The notes under the pieces: model-generated
What the model saw: the letters and a program-made list of their open reading frames with translations, nothing else
What the model was told of the DNA's origin: nothing
Database searches by the model: none
Translations under genes and position numbers: made by a program
Assembly (NCBI GenBank): GCA_030655215.1
Contig: JAURVZ010000092.1
Span: forward strand, 1-32,564
Direction of reading: 5' to 3'
DNA: 32,564 nucleotides
Origin: Pseudolabrys sp.
GTDB lineage: Bacteria > Pseudomonadota > Alphaproteobacteria > Rhizobiales > Xanthobacteraceae
Shown: positions 1 through 7,178 of the stretch, piece after piece
Position numbering within the stretch: the stretch's first letter is position 1
Layout: each line of letters opens with the position of its first letter

Positions 1-401
1 ACCTGGCCAAGACCGTTGCGTCATCCGACGTGGTTGGCTTTGCCGAAGTCACCGGCGATCGCAACCCGATCCATCTTTCCGAGCATTTCGCCGCCAAGAC
101 GCCGTTCGGCACGCGCATTGCGCACGGCCTGTACACGGCAAGCCTCATCTCCGCGGTGCTTGGCACAAGGCTGCCGGGTCCCGGCGCCATCTATATTTCG
201 CAGTCGCTGAATTTCCGCGCGCCGGTCAAGATCGGCGACACGGTCAACGTCAAGGTCGAGGTTGCCGAACTGCTGCCGGAGAAATTCCGCGCGCGTCTCT
301 CCTGCATCTGCTCGGTCGGCGAAGACGTCGTCCTCGATGGCGAAGCCTGGGTGAAGGTGCCGTCGAAGACCAAGGGCGGCCGGCCCATGCCGCGGGTCTA
401 G
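1..401 (+). CDS. MaoC-like (R)-specific enoyl-CoA hydratase family protein, 5' truncated
   Basis: The reading frame is open from base 3, so the gene begins before the window; the GTG at 30 is internal. The visible 132 residues form a hot-dog fold of the MaoC/(R)-hydratase type. The hydratase-2 motif G-D-R-N-P-I-H carries the Asp and His that in this family activate water for hydration of trans-2-enoyl-CoA. It is followed by the usual F-G-T-R-I-A-H-G helix and a C-terminal strand region typical of these roughly 140-residue proteins. Family knowledge places such enzymes in fatty-acid oxidation or in supply of hydroxyacyl-CoA for polyhydroxyalkanoate synthesis; the exact substrate cannot be read. 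About 100 bases separate it from the next gene on the same strand. The family call is firm, the substrate open. Confidence 0.85.
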   Translation, partial: LAKTVASSDVVGFAEVTGDRNPIHLSEHFAAKTPFGTRIAHGLYTASLISAVLGTRLPGPGAIYISQSLNFRAPVKIGDTVNVKVEVAELLPEKFRARLSCICSVGEDVVLDGEAWVKVPSKTKGGRPMPRV

Positions 402-497
402 CCGTATCACGAAGAGTTTTTAGGTGCCGCCGAACTGTGCGCTGCGGCCCATTGGTCTTTGTGCTACGGGCGTTGACGCATTCGGCGCCCCGCAACA

Positions 498-1382
498 ATG
501 GCTGCAACCATGAATTTCCAGTCCTGGCAAATCTGGCGCGACCGGCGCGGCCGTCTGTCGCCGTTGCGCGTCGGCACGCTGGCGCTGTTGCTGTTTCCGG
601 TCGCCAAGGCCCTGGTCGATTACGCCGACATTAGCGGCGGCGCGCGGCCGCTCAACGATCTCATCCATCGCGCCGGGTTTTGGGCGCTGGTGTTCCTTGG
701 CCTGTCACTGGCCGTGACACCGTTTCGCCGTGTGGCGCGCTATGGCAATCTGATCGATGTGCGGCGCATGATTGGCGTCGCTACATTCATCTATGCCTTT
801 GCTCACGTCGCGCTCTATGTCGCCGACCAGCGCTATGACGTCGCCAAAATCTTCAGCGAATTGACGACGCGGCTTTATCTCATCATTGGCGGCATCGCCT
901 GGCTTGGTCTCGCCGTGCTGACGCTGACATCGACGGATGGCTGGGTGCGCCGCCTCGGCGGCATGAATTGGCGGCGCCTGCATCAGGTAATCTATGTGAT
1001 CGCGCTGCTCGCGCTGGTCCATTACTTCCAGCAGACCAAGGCCAATGTCACGGTGCCGGTGTTTGCCGCCGGTCTGCTCACATGGCTCATGGGTTATCGC
1101 CTGCTGGCTTGGAGGCAGGGTGGTGGCGAGCTGTCGACGCTGAAGTTGCTTGTGCTCGCGGTCGTCGTCTCGCTGCTGACCTTCGCCGGCGAGGCGATCG
1201 GCATCGGCCTGACCTTCAATGTGTCGCCGCTCCGCGTGCTGGACTCGGTGTTCGACTTCGATGTCGAGATCAGGCCGGGCTGGCAGGTGCTGGCGGCCGG
1301 GCTTGTCGTCGCCGCTGTCGACGCCGTGCGCGCGCGTTTCAACAGCCGTCCGGCGCGGGTGCGTACCGCACCCGCCGCCTAA
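498..1382 (+). CDS. msrQ: MsrQ-like haem-binding membrane subunit (ferric-reductase-like transmembrane domain)
   Basis: A 294-residue polytopic membrane protein. MsrQ (YedZ) carries electrons from the quinone pool to the periplasmic methionine sulfoxide reductase MsrP. The family's landmarks are present: N-L-I-D-V-R-R-M-I-G followed by a helix with His103 (F-A-H-V-A-L-Y), then T-S-T-D-G-W-V-R-R-L-G and W-R-R-L-H-Q-V-I-Y, with His162 and His175 as likely haem ligands. After the MsrQ core (to about residue 205) there is an extra C-terminal part with two or three hydrophobic segments, making it longer than the roughly 200-residue E. coli protein. ATG 498 is used; ATG 510 is an alternative. No MsrP gene is visible next to it, which is odd because msrP and msrQ are usually adjacent. 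It converges on the next gene with a 4-base overlap of stop codons. It could instead be another ferric-reductase-like cytochrome. Confidence 0.75.
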   Translation: MAATMNFQSWQIWRDRRGRLSPLRVGTLALLLFPVAKALVDYADISGGARPLNDLIHRAGFWALVFLGLSLAVTPFRRVARYGNLIDVRRMIGVATFIYAFAHVALYVADQRYDVAKIFSELTTRLYLIIGGIAWLGLAVLTLTSTDGWVRRLGGMNWRRLHQVIYVIALLALVHYFQQTKANVTVPVFAAGLLTWLMGYRLLAWRQGGGELSTLKLLVLAVVVSLLTFAGEAIGIGLTFNVSPLRVLDSVFDFDVEIRPGWQVLAAGLVVAAVDAVRARFNSRPARVRTAPAA

Positions 1383-1888
1383 AATTTGCGGCTGTCATAG
1401 GCCCAGTGCAGCAGCGCCTGGCGCTGACGCGGCCGGCAGAGCAGATTGCCGGTCTCGCAATTGATCTCGATCTGGCGGATGTGGCGGCGTATTGCCTTCC
1501 AGCGGCCGATCTGGCGCTTGTCTTCAACAGGAAGGCGGCGGCCCATGTAGTAGCGGCAATACCACTGAAACCAGCCGCGCGGATCGTCGTCATAGATCCA
1601 GCCCTTGCGGCGCCACTCCGACAGCGGGTTGCTGGCATCGATGTTGAAGAAGTTCAGCGAATTGTCGCGCTTGCCCTTGGCGAGCTTGGCATGTTTGAAC
1701 CAGCTCTCCGGGAATTCCTTGGCGCAGTCGGTCATGTACTTGCCGCCGAAAATGCCGAGCTTGAGCATCTCCGCCGGCGTCAATTGCGGCTTGAACTCGG
1801 GATCGAACGACCGCCCGACCGCCGCGGTCAGCTCGTAGCGGTAGCCCTTCTGCATCTTGTCGTTGACGGTAACGGTGCGCTTTTCCAT
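1379..1888 (-). CDS. Conserved protein of unknown function, Trp/Tyr/Arg rich
   Basis: A 169-residue soluble protein without signal peptide or membrane segments. I do not recognise a named domain. The C-terminal half is dense in aromatic and basic residues: W-R-R-K-G-W-I-Y, then P-R-G-W-F-Q-W-Y-C-R-Y-Y-M-G-R-R, then a K-x-x-x-R-H-I-R-Q-I stretch with two Cys (N-C-E-T-G-N-L-L-C-R-P-R-Q-R-Q-A-L-L-H-W). That pattern suggests a nucleic-acid or anionic ligand surface, but this is inference. It starts 12 bases after the stop of the gene below would be read (that gene ends at 1901), so the two may be one transcript with the desaturase-like gene first. Codon use matches the neighbours. It is very likely a real gene. 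Confidence 0.75.
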   Translation of the reverse strand: MEKRTVTVNDKMQKGYRYELTAAVGRSFDPEFKPQLTPAEMLKLGIFGGKYMTDCAKEFPESWFKHAKLAKGKRDNSLNFFNIDASNPLSEWRRKGWIYDDDPRGWFQWYCRYYMGRRLPVEDKRQIGRWKAIRRHIRQIEINCETGNLLCRPRQRQALLHWAYDSRKF

Positions 1889-1900
1889 GCCCCGTTTAAA

Positions 1901-2917
1901 CTAGGCCCGGTTGCGCTCCGCAACAGGAATATGCGGTAGTTCCTGCTTGGGTAACGGTGACTTGAAGTGTGCGGCCGCCTTGATCAGCGGGTTGATCAGC
2001 TCGCCCTTGACCGTATGAGCGTCCGGATCGTCGGCGAAGCCGAAGGTCAGCTTCTCGCGCTCCTTCGCCGGCACATAGAGCGTACCAAACATCCAGTCCC
2101 ACAGCGCCAGGCAACTGCCGAAATTTTTGTCGAAGTGCTTCGGGTTGTCGGAGTGATGCACCTGATGATGCGCCGGTGACACGAAGATGCGGCCGAGCGC
2201 GCCGCGGAAGGCGATCCAGAGATGGGAATGCTGCAGGTGGACGTAGGTGTGGATGAAGACGACGAGGATGATGTTGGTGTCCGACAGGGCGTATTGATAC
2301 GCGGTCTCGCCGAACATGTAATTGCCGAGGCCATTGGCGACCGCGGCCGAGAAGGCGATGATGTTTGCGAACACCCAAGTATAGACCGGGTGGACACGGA
2401 AGTTGGTCAGCGGCGTCAGCACCTTGGCGCTGTGATGCACTTTGTGGAATTCCCACAGCACCGGCACTTTGTGGCTGAGCCAATGGTTGAACCAGTAACC
2501 GAGCTCGTAAGACAGAAACAGCATCAAGGTGACGACGATGTTCGGCACATAGGATGGCAGAGTCGTCGGCTGCACAGGACCGAACAGCGTTACGAGGCCA
2601 CTGATGATGCCGTTCGAGATCGACTGATAGGACAACACCGCCCAGCCGAAGACGACGCCGAAGACAAAGACGTTGAAGAATAAATAGCCGATATCGGCCT
2701 GGTTCGATTTGGCTTCGACAATGTGCCGCGGAAACAGCGCACGCCATATCGTGCGCCAGCGCAATTTGCGGCCGCGCTTCACGCGTTGCCAGACGAAGAA
2801 CGATGTGGCGAGCACCAGCGCCGCGCCGAGCGAGGTCAGCGAAAAATGCGAGCCGAGCGAGAACAGCAGTTTCCCGATCTGGCCGAAGAAGAATGAAATG
2901 CCGGCGGTGAAATCCAA
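1901..2917 (-). CDS. Fatty acid hydroxylase / sterol desaturase superfamily membrane protein
   Basis: A 338-residue integral membrane di-iron enzyme. The histidine boxes that bind the two irons are all visible: H145-W-L-S-H149, H158-K-V-H-H162, a His-rich segment H223...H227-x-x-H230, and H250-H-Q-V-H-H255. Hydrophobic segments lie near residues 28-43, 78-98, 125-143 and 180-222. The family hydroxylates or desaturates long-chain lipids or sterols at the membrane; the bacterial substrate is unknown here, and hopanoid or ornithine-lipid modification would be only a guess. The start is the ATG at 2917; a longer overlapping reading in another frame has no family match. The GNAT gene lies 64 bases upstream on the same strand and the unknown 169-residue gene 12 bases downstream. 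Confidence 0.85.
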   Translation of the reverse strand: MDFTAGISFFFGQIGKLLFSLGSHFSLTSLGAALVLATSFFVWQRVKRGRKLRWRTIWRALFPRHIVEAKSNQADIGYLFFNVFVFGVVFGWAVLSYQSISNGIISGLVTLFGPVQPTTLPSYVPNIVVTLMLFLSYELGYWFNHWLSHKVPVLWEFHKVHHSAKVLTPLTNFRVHPVYTWVFANIIAFSAAVANGLGNYMFGETAYQYALSDTNIILVVFIHTYVHLQHSHLWIAFRGALGRIFVSPAHHQVHHSDNPKHFDKNFGSCLALWDWMFGTLYVPAKEREKLTFGFADDPDAHTVKGELINPLIKAAAHFKSPLPKQELPHIPVAERNRA

Positions 2918-2981
2918 CGCGAACTCCGGGGGTAGATGCCCGGCCCAATGTCTTACCGAAGGGTAAAGATTGCGTTAGTTG

Positions 2982-3257
2982 TCACGCCAAAAGATCAGCA
3001 TAGTCGGGGTGTTTTTCGATATAGCCGCGCACGAAGGGGCACAGCGGCTTCACTTTCGCGCCCTCGGCGCGGATGAGATCGAGCAGGCCGGCGGCCAGTT
3101 GCGAGCCGATGCCCTTGCCGCCGAGCTCTTTCGGAACCTCGGTGTGCATGACGGTGTAGACGCCGCCGCTCAGCCTGTATTCTGAGAAAGCGGTGTGGCC
3201 TTCCACCGGCAGCTCAAACCGATGGGCTCGCGCGTTGTTGCGAACATTATTGCTCAT
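2982..3257 (-). CDS. Small GNAT-type acetyltransferase (Acetyltransf_CG / YjdJ-like)
   Basis: A 91-residue protein starting M-S-N-N-V. It carries the compact acetyl-CoA-binding fold of the YjdJ-like mini-GNAT family: a strand pair (F-S-E-Y-R-L, V-M-H-T-E-V-P), the pyrophosphate loop G-G-K-G-I-G-S-Q-L, an amphipathic helix, then the diagnostic P-L-C-P-F-V-R-G-Y-I-E-K-H-P-D-Y ending. These proteins are about 90-100 residues, so the length fits. Substrates are unknown in the family. The frame is open further upstream to 3455, but that extension does not resemble the family and I reject it. The gene precedes the desaturase-like gene on the same strand. Confidence 0.85.
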   Translation of the reverse strand: MSNNVRNNARAHRFELPVEGHTAFSEYRLSGGVYTVMHTEVPKELGGKGIGSQLAAGLLDLIRAEGAKVKPLCPFVRGYIEKHPDYADLLA

Positions 3258-3319
3258 GAACGGATAAAAGCGCGCGCAACCACAAAGGGCAAGACGGGCG
3301 CATTTGCGCGCCCAAAGCC

Positions 3320-3604
3320 TTACTGCTGGTTGCTGGCCGAGGATGGCTGGCGCTGGTCTTCGCAAGCGATCGTACGGCCACCGCCCTGCGCAGCGACGTA
3401 GTAGTGATGCATCACATACTGGCGCACGGCGGATGACAAATTGGCAGTGTCGCAATCGTTGGAAATCGTATCGAGCATCTCGGCGATGGCCATGCGGCGC
3501 TGCGCGGCGATTTCCTTGAAAGCGAGCCAGAACGTATCCTCAAGACTGACGCTGGTTTTCTTACCCCTCACAACAACAGAGCGTTTCACAATCGCGGAAT
3601 TCAT
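3320..3604 (-). CDS. Ribbon-helix-helix domain protein (RHH_4 type)
   Basis: A 94-residue protein. Residues about 8-75 match the alphaproteobacterial RHH_4 type: K-R-S-V-V-V-R-G-K-K-T-S-V-S-L-E as the strand, then F-W-L-A-F-K-E-I-A as helix A, and N-L-S-S-A-V-R-Q-Y-V at the end. The tail is polar and unstructured. Ribbon-helix-helix proteins bind DNA as dimers, but targets of this subfamily are not known to me. The start at 3604 is favoured by a GGAG six bases upstream of the ATG; an upstream in-frame ATG at 3646 lacks this. The gene is followed 62 bases later by the mini-GNAT gene. About 235 bases of AT-richer DNA lie upstream. Confidence 0.8.
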   Translation of the reverse strand: MNSAIVKRSVVVRGKKTSVSLEDTFWLAFKEIAAQRRMAIAEMLDTISNDCDTANLSSAVRQYVMHHYYVAAQGGGRTIACEDQRQPSSASNQQ

Positions 3605-3840
3605 AACGTCTCCAGTCGGTCTCTCGTTTTTGATGGCCGCCTTCATGATTGGAAATCGCAAAACACGAAAGATTGTAGAATTGCCCGCAACGCGCAGAAA
3701 TTGCTGCAGTGCACATCCGATCGATGAAATTTGCGATGGGGACAGCAAGTTTTGCGGGATGCAAAAGGTAAAAGCGCCAAATTGGCTCCTGCATCAGCGG
3801 CGTACCTATGCGGGGGTACTATTTTCTTTCACAGCGTCAT

Positions 3841-4938
3841 TCAAAACGCAGAATTTATTTTCCGGTCGCGATTTTGTACAACGATCTTGAGTCTGTTTGA
3901 TTTGTTCGCCGGGTAAACGCCGGCCTCGCCACCGGGCAGCAAGAAAAATTCAACGCCGCCGGCTGACAAGGCATCTTTGATCAAGTTGACCGGCTCCGGC
4001 GCATTTTTACTGTTGTCGTCGGTTTCCTCCAGACGGCGCACGACGCCGACAGACAATCCGGTGCGGCTGGCGAGGTCGCGGACTGACCAGTTGAGGATGC
4101 CGCGGGCGGCGCGAATCTGCGCCCCGGTCAGGGGCACATTCGCCCTGTTGGCCGCCACGGCATATTCGGGAATCGTTACCGAGATGCCGAACCATTCGCG
4201 AATCGATCCATCGTCCGCGAGAATCGGAGTCGAATAACCGCGCCGCCAGACATATTTGCCGTCGGCGCCACGGGTGCGGTGTTCGCTGGTGAAGATCGTC
4301 TTGTCGCGCTCCGCCTTCTTCCAATTACGCACCACCCGGTCGATGTCATCGGGATGCACAGCGTTGTGCCAGTTGTTGCCGGGAAACTGCGCCGGCAATG
4401 CGCCCTTGGAATCGCGCAACAGATAGTCCGTGTAAAAGCCGTCGGGACGTCCGGTCCAGATCGCGCCGCCGAGCGCTGTCATCAGTTCCCGAACGCGCAT
4501 CGTGTTGAGTTGCGAGGTCATCACCGGCTCGACGTGGCGGCTAATGTCCATGAGCACGCCGACGACACGTTCTGGCCGGCCGTCGCGGCCGACCAGCGCT
4601 TCGCCATGAATAGCCATGACGCGGACGCGGCCGTTCGGATGCACGACGCGGAACTGCCGGTCGATCGACATGCCCTCGGCAAGGATGTGCTGAACTTCCG
4701 AGATCAATGGCAGGTCGTCGGGATGCGCGACTTTTTCGAAGGTGTTGAAACTTAGCGGGTTGCCGGTGTCGCCGCGCTCTGAACCGGCCTGCGTCAAGCC
4801 CAGCAGACGATATGTATTGGGCGAGCAGGTCATCTGACCGGTCATGAAGTCGACCTGCCAAAGGCCGTAACCCGCTATCTCCTCGGCAAACCGCAAGGTA
4901 TCTCGCGCAGCGTTTTCGCCAGGAAACAGCAAGAGCAT
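3841..4938 (-). CDS. PAS-PAS-helix-turn-helix sensor/regulator
   Basis: A 365-residue cytosolic protein. Two PAS domains of the PAS_3 kind occupy about residues 15-135 (F-A-E-E-I-A-G-Y-G-L-W-Q-V-D ... H-P-D-D ... V-V-G-V-L-M-D-I) and 148-257 (A-I-W-T ... W-H-N-A-V-H-P-D-D ... W-F-G-I-S-V-T-I). A helix-turn-helix unit covers about 270-335: Q-I-R-A-A-R-G-I-L-N-W-S-V-R-D-L-A, then T-G-L-S-V-G-V-V-R-R-L-E and A-G-G-V-E-F-F. There is no kinase, GGDEF or receiver domain, so this looks like a one-component sensor in which PAS domains bind a small ligand or cofactor and control DNA binding. A loose AGAAGG lies upstream of ATG 4938. The same HTH style recurs at 7689-8009. Targets cannot be read from the sequence. 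Confidence 0.8.
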   Translation of the reverse strand: MLLLFPGENAARDTLRFAEEIAGYGLWQVDFMTGQMTCSPNTYRLLGLTQAGSERGDTGNPLSFNTFEKVAHPDDLPLISEVQHILAEGMSIDRQFRVVHPNGRVRVMAIHGEALVGRDGRPERVVGVLMDISRHVEPVMTSQLNTMRVRELMTALGGAIWTGRPDGFYTDYLLRDSKGALPAQFPGNNWHNAVHPDDIDRVVRNWKKAERDKTIFTSEHRTRGADGKYVWRRGYSTPILADDGSIREWFGISVTIPEYAVAANRANVPLTGAQIRAARGILNWSVRDLASRTGLSVGVVRRLEETDDNSKNAPEPVNLIKDALSAGGVEFFLLPGGEAGVYPANKSNRLKIVVQNRDRKINSAF

Positions 4939-5166
4939 TCACACCGTCCCTTCTGTATAATTTAACGTTGCAAATCCATGACTCACACGCAAACAAAAAT
5001 TGTAAATTCGCTGCGAATTTTTTGCAGCGATATTTGGACGCAGGCCAATGTCCGGCACCGACCACAAATTTTGTCGACGTGATTGGTCGTGCGGTAAAAC
5101 AATACTGATTATTGCGCTGCATCGTCACACACGCGTGAAGGGGCAGCCGTGAGTGTCGCGTTGCGT

Positions 5167-5973
5167 TTACACAAAGCGCAGCGCTGCCGACGGCAGCGGG
5201 ATGCCGATCGCATCGATTCGCCATGTCTCGCCAGCCTTGACCGGCATCGCCTTGGTCAAGGTGCCGGTCGAAATGATCTCGCCGACGGCGAGCGGCGGGT
5301 TATGTGGATCATTGGCGAGCATGCCGAGAAGATGGCGCAAGGCGAGCAGCGGGCTATCGAGCACGGCAGCGCCGCCGCCGACGTCGATCACTTTGCCGTC
5401 GCAGGACAAGGTCGCGGTGAAGCTGGCCAGTTCGCGCTGCCAGTCGGCGGCGCGCGGCGCGAAGGCGTGACGCTCACCGATCAGCAGCGCGCCATGCAGC
5501 GCATTGACCGCGACCGTGTCGGCCGGTTTGAACTGCCAGTCCGGGAACGGCGATTGCACGACTTCAAAGCCGAGCGCCAGCCAGTCGATGCAGGCCATCA
5601 GCGCGTCGTCGTCCATGTCCGCAGTGGGCGCAGCCTTGAGGCCGAACATGATCTCCGGCTCAAGCCGCGGCTCGCTGAAGTCGCGCGCAGACAGCGACGG
5701 CATCGCAGACAAATCATGCGTGGTGGCGCTGGTTATGTAGCCCCAGATCGGCGCATGCACGCCGTATTGATCCCAGATGCTGCGGTTGGTGAAGCCGATC
5801 TTGCGGCCGAGGATATCTTCGCCGCGCGCCTCGAAAGCCGCGCGCAACAAGGGCGTCACGCGCGAGGCGTCCGCCAGCGTCAGGCCGCGGCCTGAGAACG
5901 GCGCCAGCGGTGTGTGCGCGGCGAGAGCGGCCAACGCCTCAGTGGCAATATCGTTGATGCGTGTGTCGCTCAT
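5167..5973 (-). CDS. 2-keto-4-pentenoate hydratase-like protein (fumarylacetoacetate hydrolase superfamily)
   Basis: A 268-residue protein of the MhpD/DmpE branch. Family landmarks are G-R-K-I-G-F-T-N near residue 60, the acidic metal-site stretch E-P-R-L-E-P-E-I-M-F-G-L, the N-A-L-H-G-A-L-L-I-G loop, and the C-terminal G-E-I-I-S-T-G-T-L-T strand pair. Members hydrate 2-hydroxypenta-2,4-dienoate in meta-cleavage pathways of aromatic compounds, or act as related decarboxylases. No other aromatic-degradation gene lies in the window, so the physiological substrate is open. The ATG at 5973 overlaps the TGA of the potassium channel gene by one base (TGATG), which implies translational coupling. 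A longer frame to 6060 lies inside the channel gene and is rejected. Confidence 0.8.
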   Translation of the reverse strand: MSDTRINDIATEALAALAAHTPLAPFSGRGLTLADASRVTPLLRAAFEARGEDILGRKIGFTNRSIWDQYGVHAPIWGYITSATTHDLSAMPSLSARDFSEPRLEPEIMFGLKAAPTADMDDDALMACIDWLALGFEVVQSPFPDWQFKPADTVAVNALHGALLIGERHAFAPRAADWQRELASFTATLSCDGKVIDVGGGAAVLDSPLLALRHLLGMLANDPHNPPLAVGEIISTGTLTKAMPVKAGETWRIDAIGIPLPSAALRFV

Positions 5974-6776
5974 CAGCTCTGTCCGTCGTCCGGAATGTTC
6001 AGCAGTTTGCCGCAGGCCTTGCAGTGCACGGCGTCGATGTCGTGCCGCTGCAGGCCGCAATCGGGACAGGAGAAGCGCACCTTCAAAGGGCTGATCAAGG
6101 CGCGCGCCAGATTGAAGAATAGCGTGACGCCGAAAATCATGATGACCACGGTGATCATGCGGCCGAGCGTGCCCGGCAGCGTGATGTCGCCGAAGCCGGT
6201 CGTGGTCAGCGCAGTGACGGTGAAATACAGCGCGTCGGCGTAATTGACGATCTGCGGATTGCCGTAGTGCTGTGTCTCGTAGATGACGCCGGTCATCACG
6301 AAGATGAAGACGGCGAGATTGCTGACGGCGAGGATAATCTCCTCGTGGCGGCGGAAGTAAACGCTGTCGGCGCGCAACTGCCGCAGCAGATGGTAGGTGC
6401 GCAGCATGCGGATGGTGCGCAGCGCGCGCAGGAAGCCGAAGCTTTCGCCGACGACGGGCGCCAGGAACGAGCCGATGGCGGCGATGTCCGCCAAGGTCGA
6501 GAAATGCGCCAAGTCGCGCAGGCGGTGGCGGCTGATGAAAATGCGGCTGGCGAAATCGGCGAGGATGAAAACGCCGATGACGACATCGAAGAATTCGACA
6601 ATGTCGTTGCGGTTGATGAAGGTCGTGCCGACAATGAAAAACAGCGTGCCGATGTCGAAGGCGAGCAGGAAATAGCGAAACCGGTAGCCGGCGGGGGTGT
6701 CGGCCTCGTACAGGCCGCGCAGAAATGCCTTGAGCGCGGCCAAACGGCCATTGGCCTCGGTGTCTTTTTTCGCCAC
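5973..6776 (-). CDS. Voltage-gated-type potassium channel with C-terminal zinc ribbon
   Basis: A 267-residue inner-membrane protein with the six-helix plan of voltage-gated K+ channels. Hydrophobic segments run from about residue 35 to 225. The S4-like segment near 116-135 has regularly spaced arginines (F-L-R-A-L-R-T-I-R-M-L-R-T). The pore loop follows at about 178-200 with filter T-T-T-G-F-G-D-I, a variant of T-V-G-Y-G-D. After the last helix there is a short cytosolic tail with C237-x-x-C240 and C252-x-x-C255, the spacing of a zinc ribbon. It has no RCK or cyclic-nucleotide domain. The gene overlaps the downstream hydratase gene by one base. Function as a K+ channel is a family inference; voltage dependence is not provable here. 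Confidence 0.85.
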   Translation of the reverse strand: MAKKDTEANGRLAALKAFLRGLYEADTPAGYRFRYFLLAFDIGTLFFIVGTTFINRNDIVEFFDVVIGVFILADFASRIFISRHRLRDLAHFSTLADIAAIGSFLAPVVGESFGFLRALRTIRMLRTYHLLRQLRADSVYFRRHEEIILAVSNLAVFIFVMTGVIYETQHYGNPQIVNYADALYFTVTALTTTGFGDITLPGTLGRMITVVIMIFGVTLFFNLARALISPLKVRFSCPDCGLQRHDIDAVHCKACGKLLNIPDDGQS

Positions 6777-6830
6777 GCCTGTCTCCCGGCCGCTCTTATG
6801 TTCGTGATCCGACCGTGTCGCGACCGATCA

Positions 6831-7178
6831 TCACGGGATCATATCACGGATCCGGGGCAACGCGCGCGAACGGCGCGGGCGGCGGCGCTTGCCGACGAGG
6901 CCGGCGAGCACGCCGGGCGGGAACAATGGCGCCGTGTGACGCAGGCAATGCATGGGCTCGCCGCGGCAGTGACGGGCGCGGCGGCAGGCGCTGCGGTCGC
7001 ACAGTTGCCATGTGCCGATCAGTTCGGCGGTGACGCGGCGCACGGTCTCGATGCGGGTGTGCGGTTGCGCGGGCGGCGCGGCGCCGATCGTATCGACGAT
7101 GGCCTCGGCGGCGCTGACGATTTTCTGCTGCGTGCGCTTGATGTCGGCGAACAGGCGGGCGCGGTCTTCCTTGCTCAT
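6831..7178 (-). CDS. Small Cys/Arg-rich protein of unknown function
   Basis: A 115-residue soluble protein. The first 45 residues look like a helical hairpin (D-I-K-R-T-Q-Q-K-I-V-S-A-A-E-A-I-V-D-T-I). The middle holds the striking stretch W-Q-L-C-D-R-S-A-C-R-R-A-R-H-C-R-G-E-P-M-H-C, with four Cys and two His that could bind a metal, then a Pro/Arg-rich tail. I do not know a named family, but the C-x-x-x-x-C-R-R-A-x-x-C-R-G pattern is one I associate with short rhizobial proteins. The start at 7178 is set by a strong AGGAGATC just upstream; a longer frame runs into the structured repeat and is rejected. It lies 54 bases upstream of the potassium channel gene on the same strand and may share its transcript. 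Confidence 0.7.
   Translation of the reverse strand: MSKEDRARLFADIKRTQQKIVSAAEAIVDTIGAAPPAQPHTRIETVRRVTAELIGTWQLCDRSACRRARHCRGEPMHCLRHTAPLFPPGVLAGLVGKRRRPRRSRALPRIRDMIP

Noticed and set aside
968..1939. 323-codon plus-strand frame across msrQ and the unknown gene
   Set aside because: It crosses the ends of two better-supported genes and shows no domain.
1896..2948. 350-codon minus-strand frame overlapping the desaturase-like gene
   Set aside because: The other frame of the same strand holds all the histidine boxes; this one has none.
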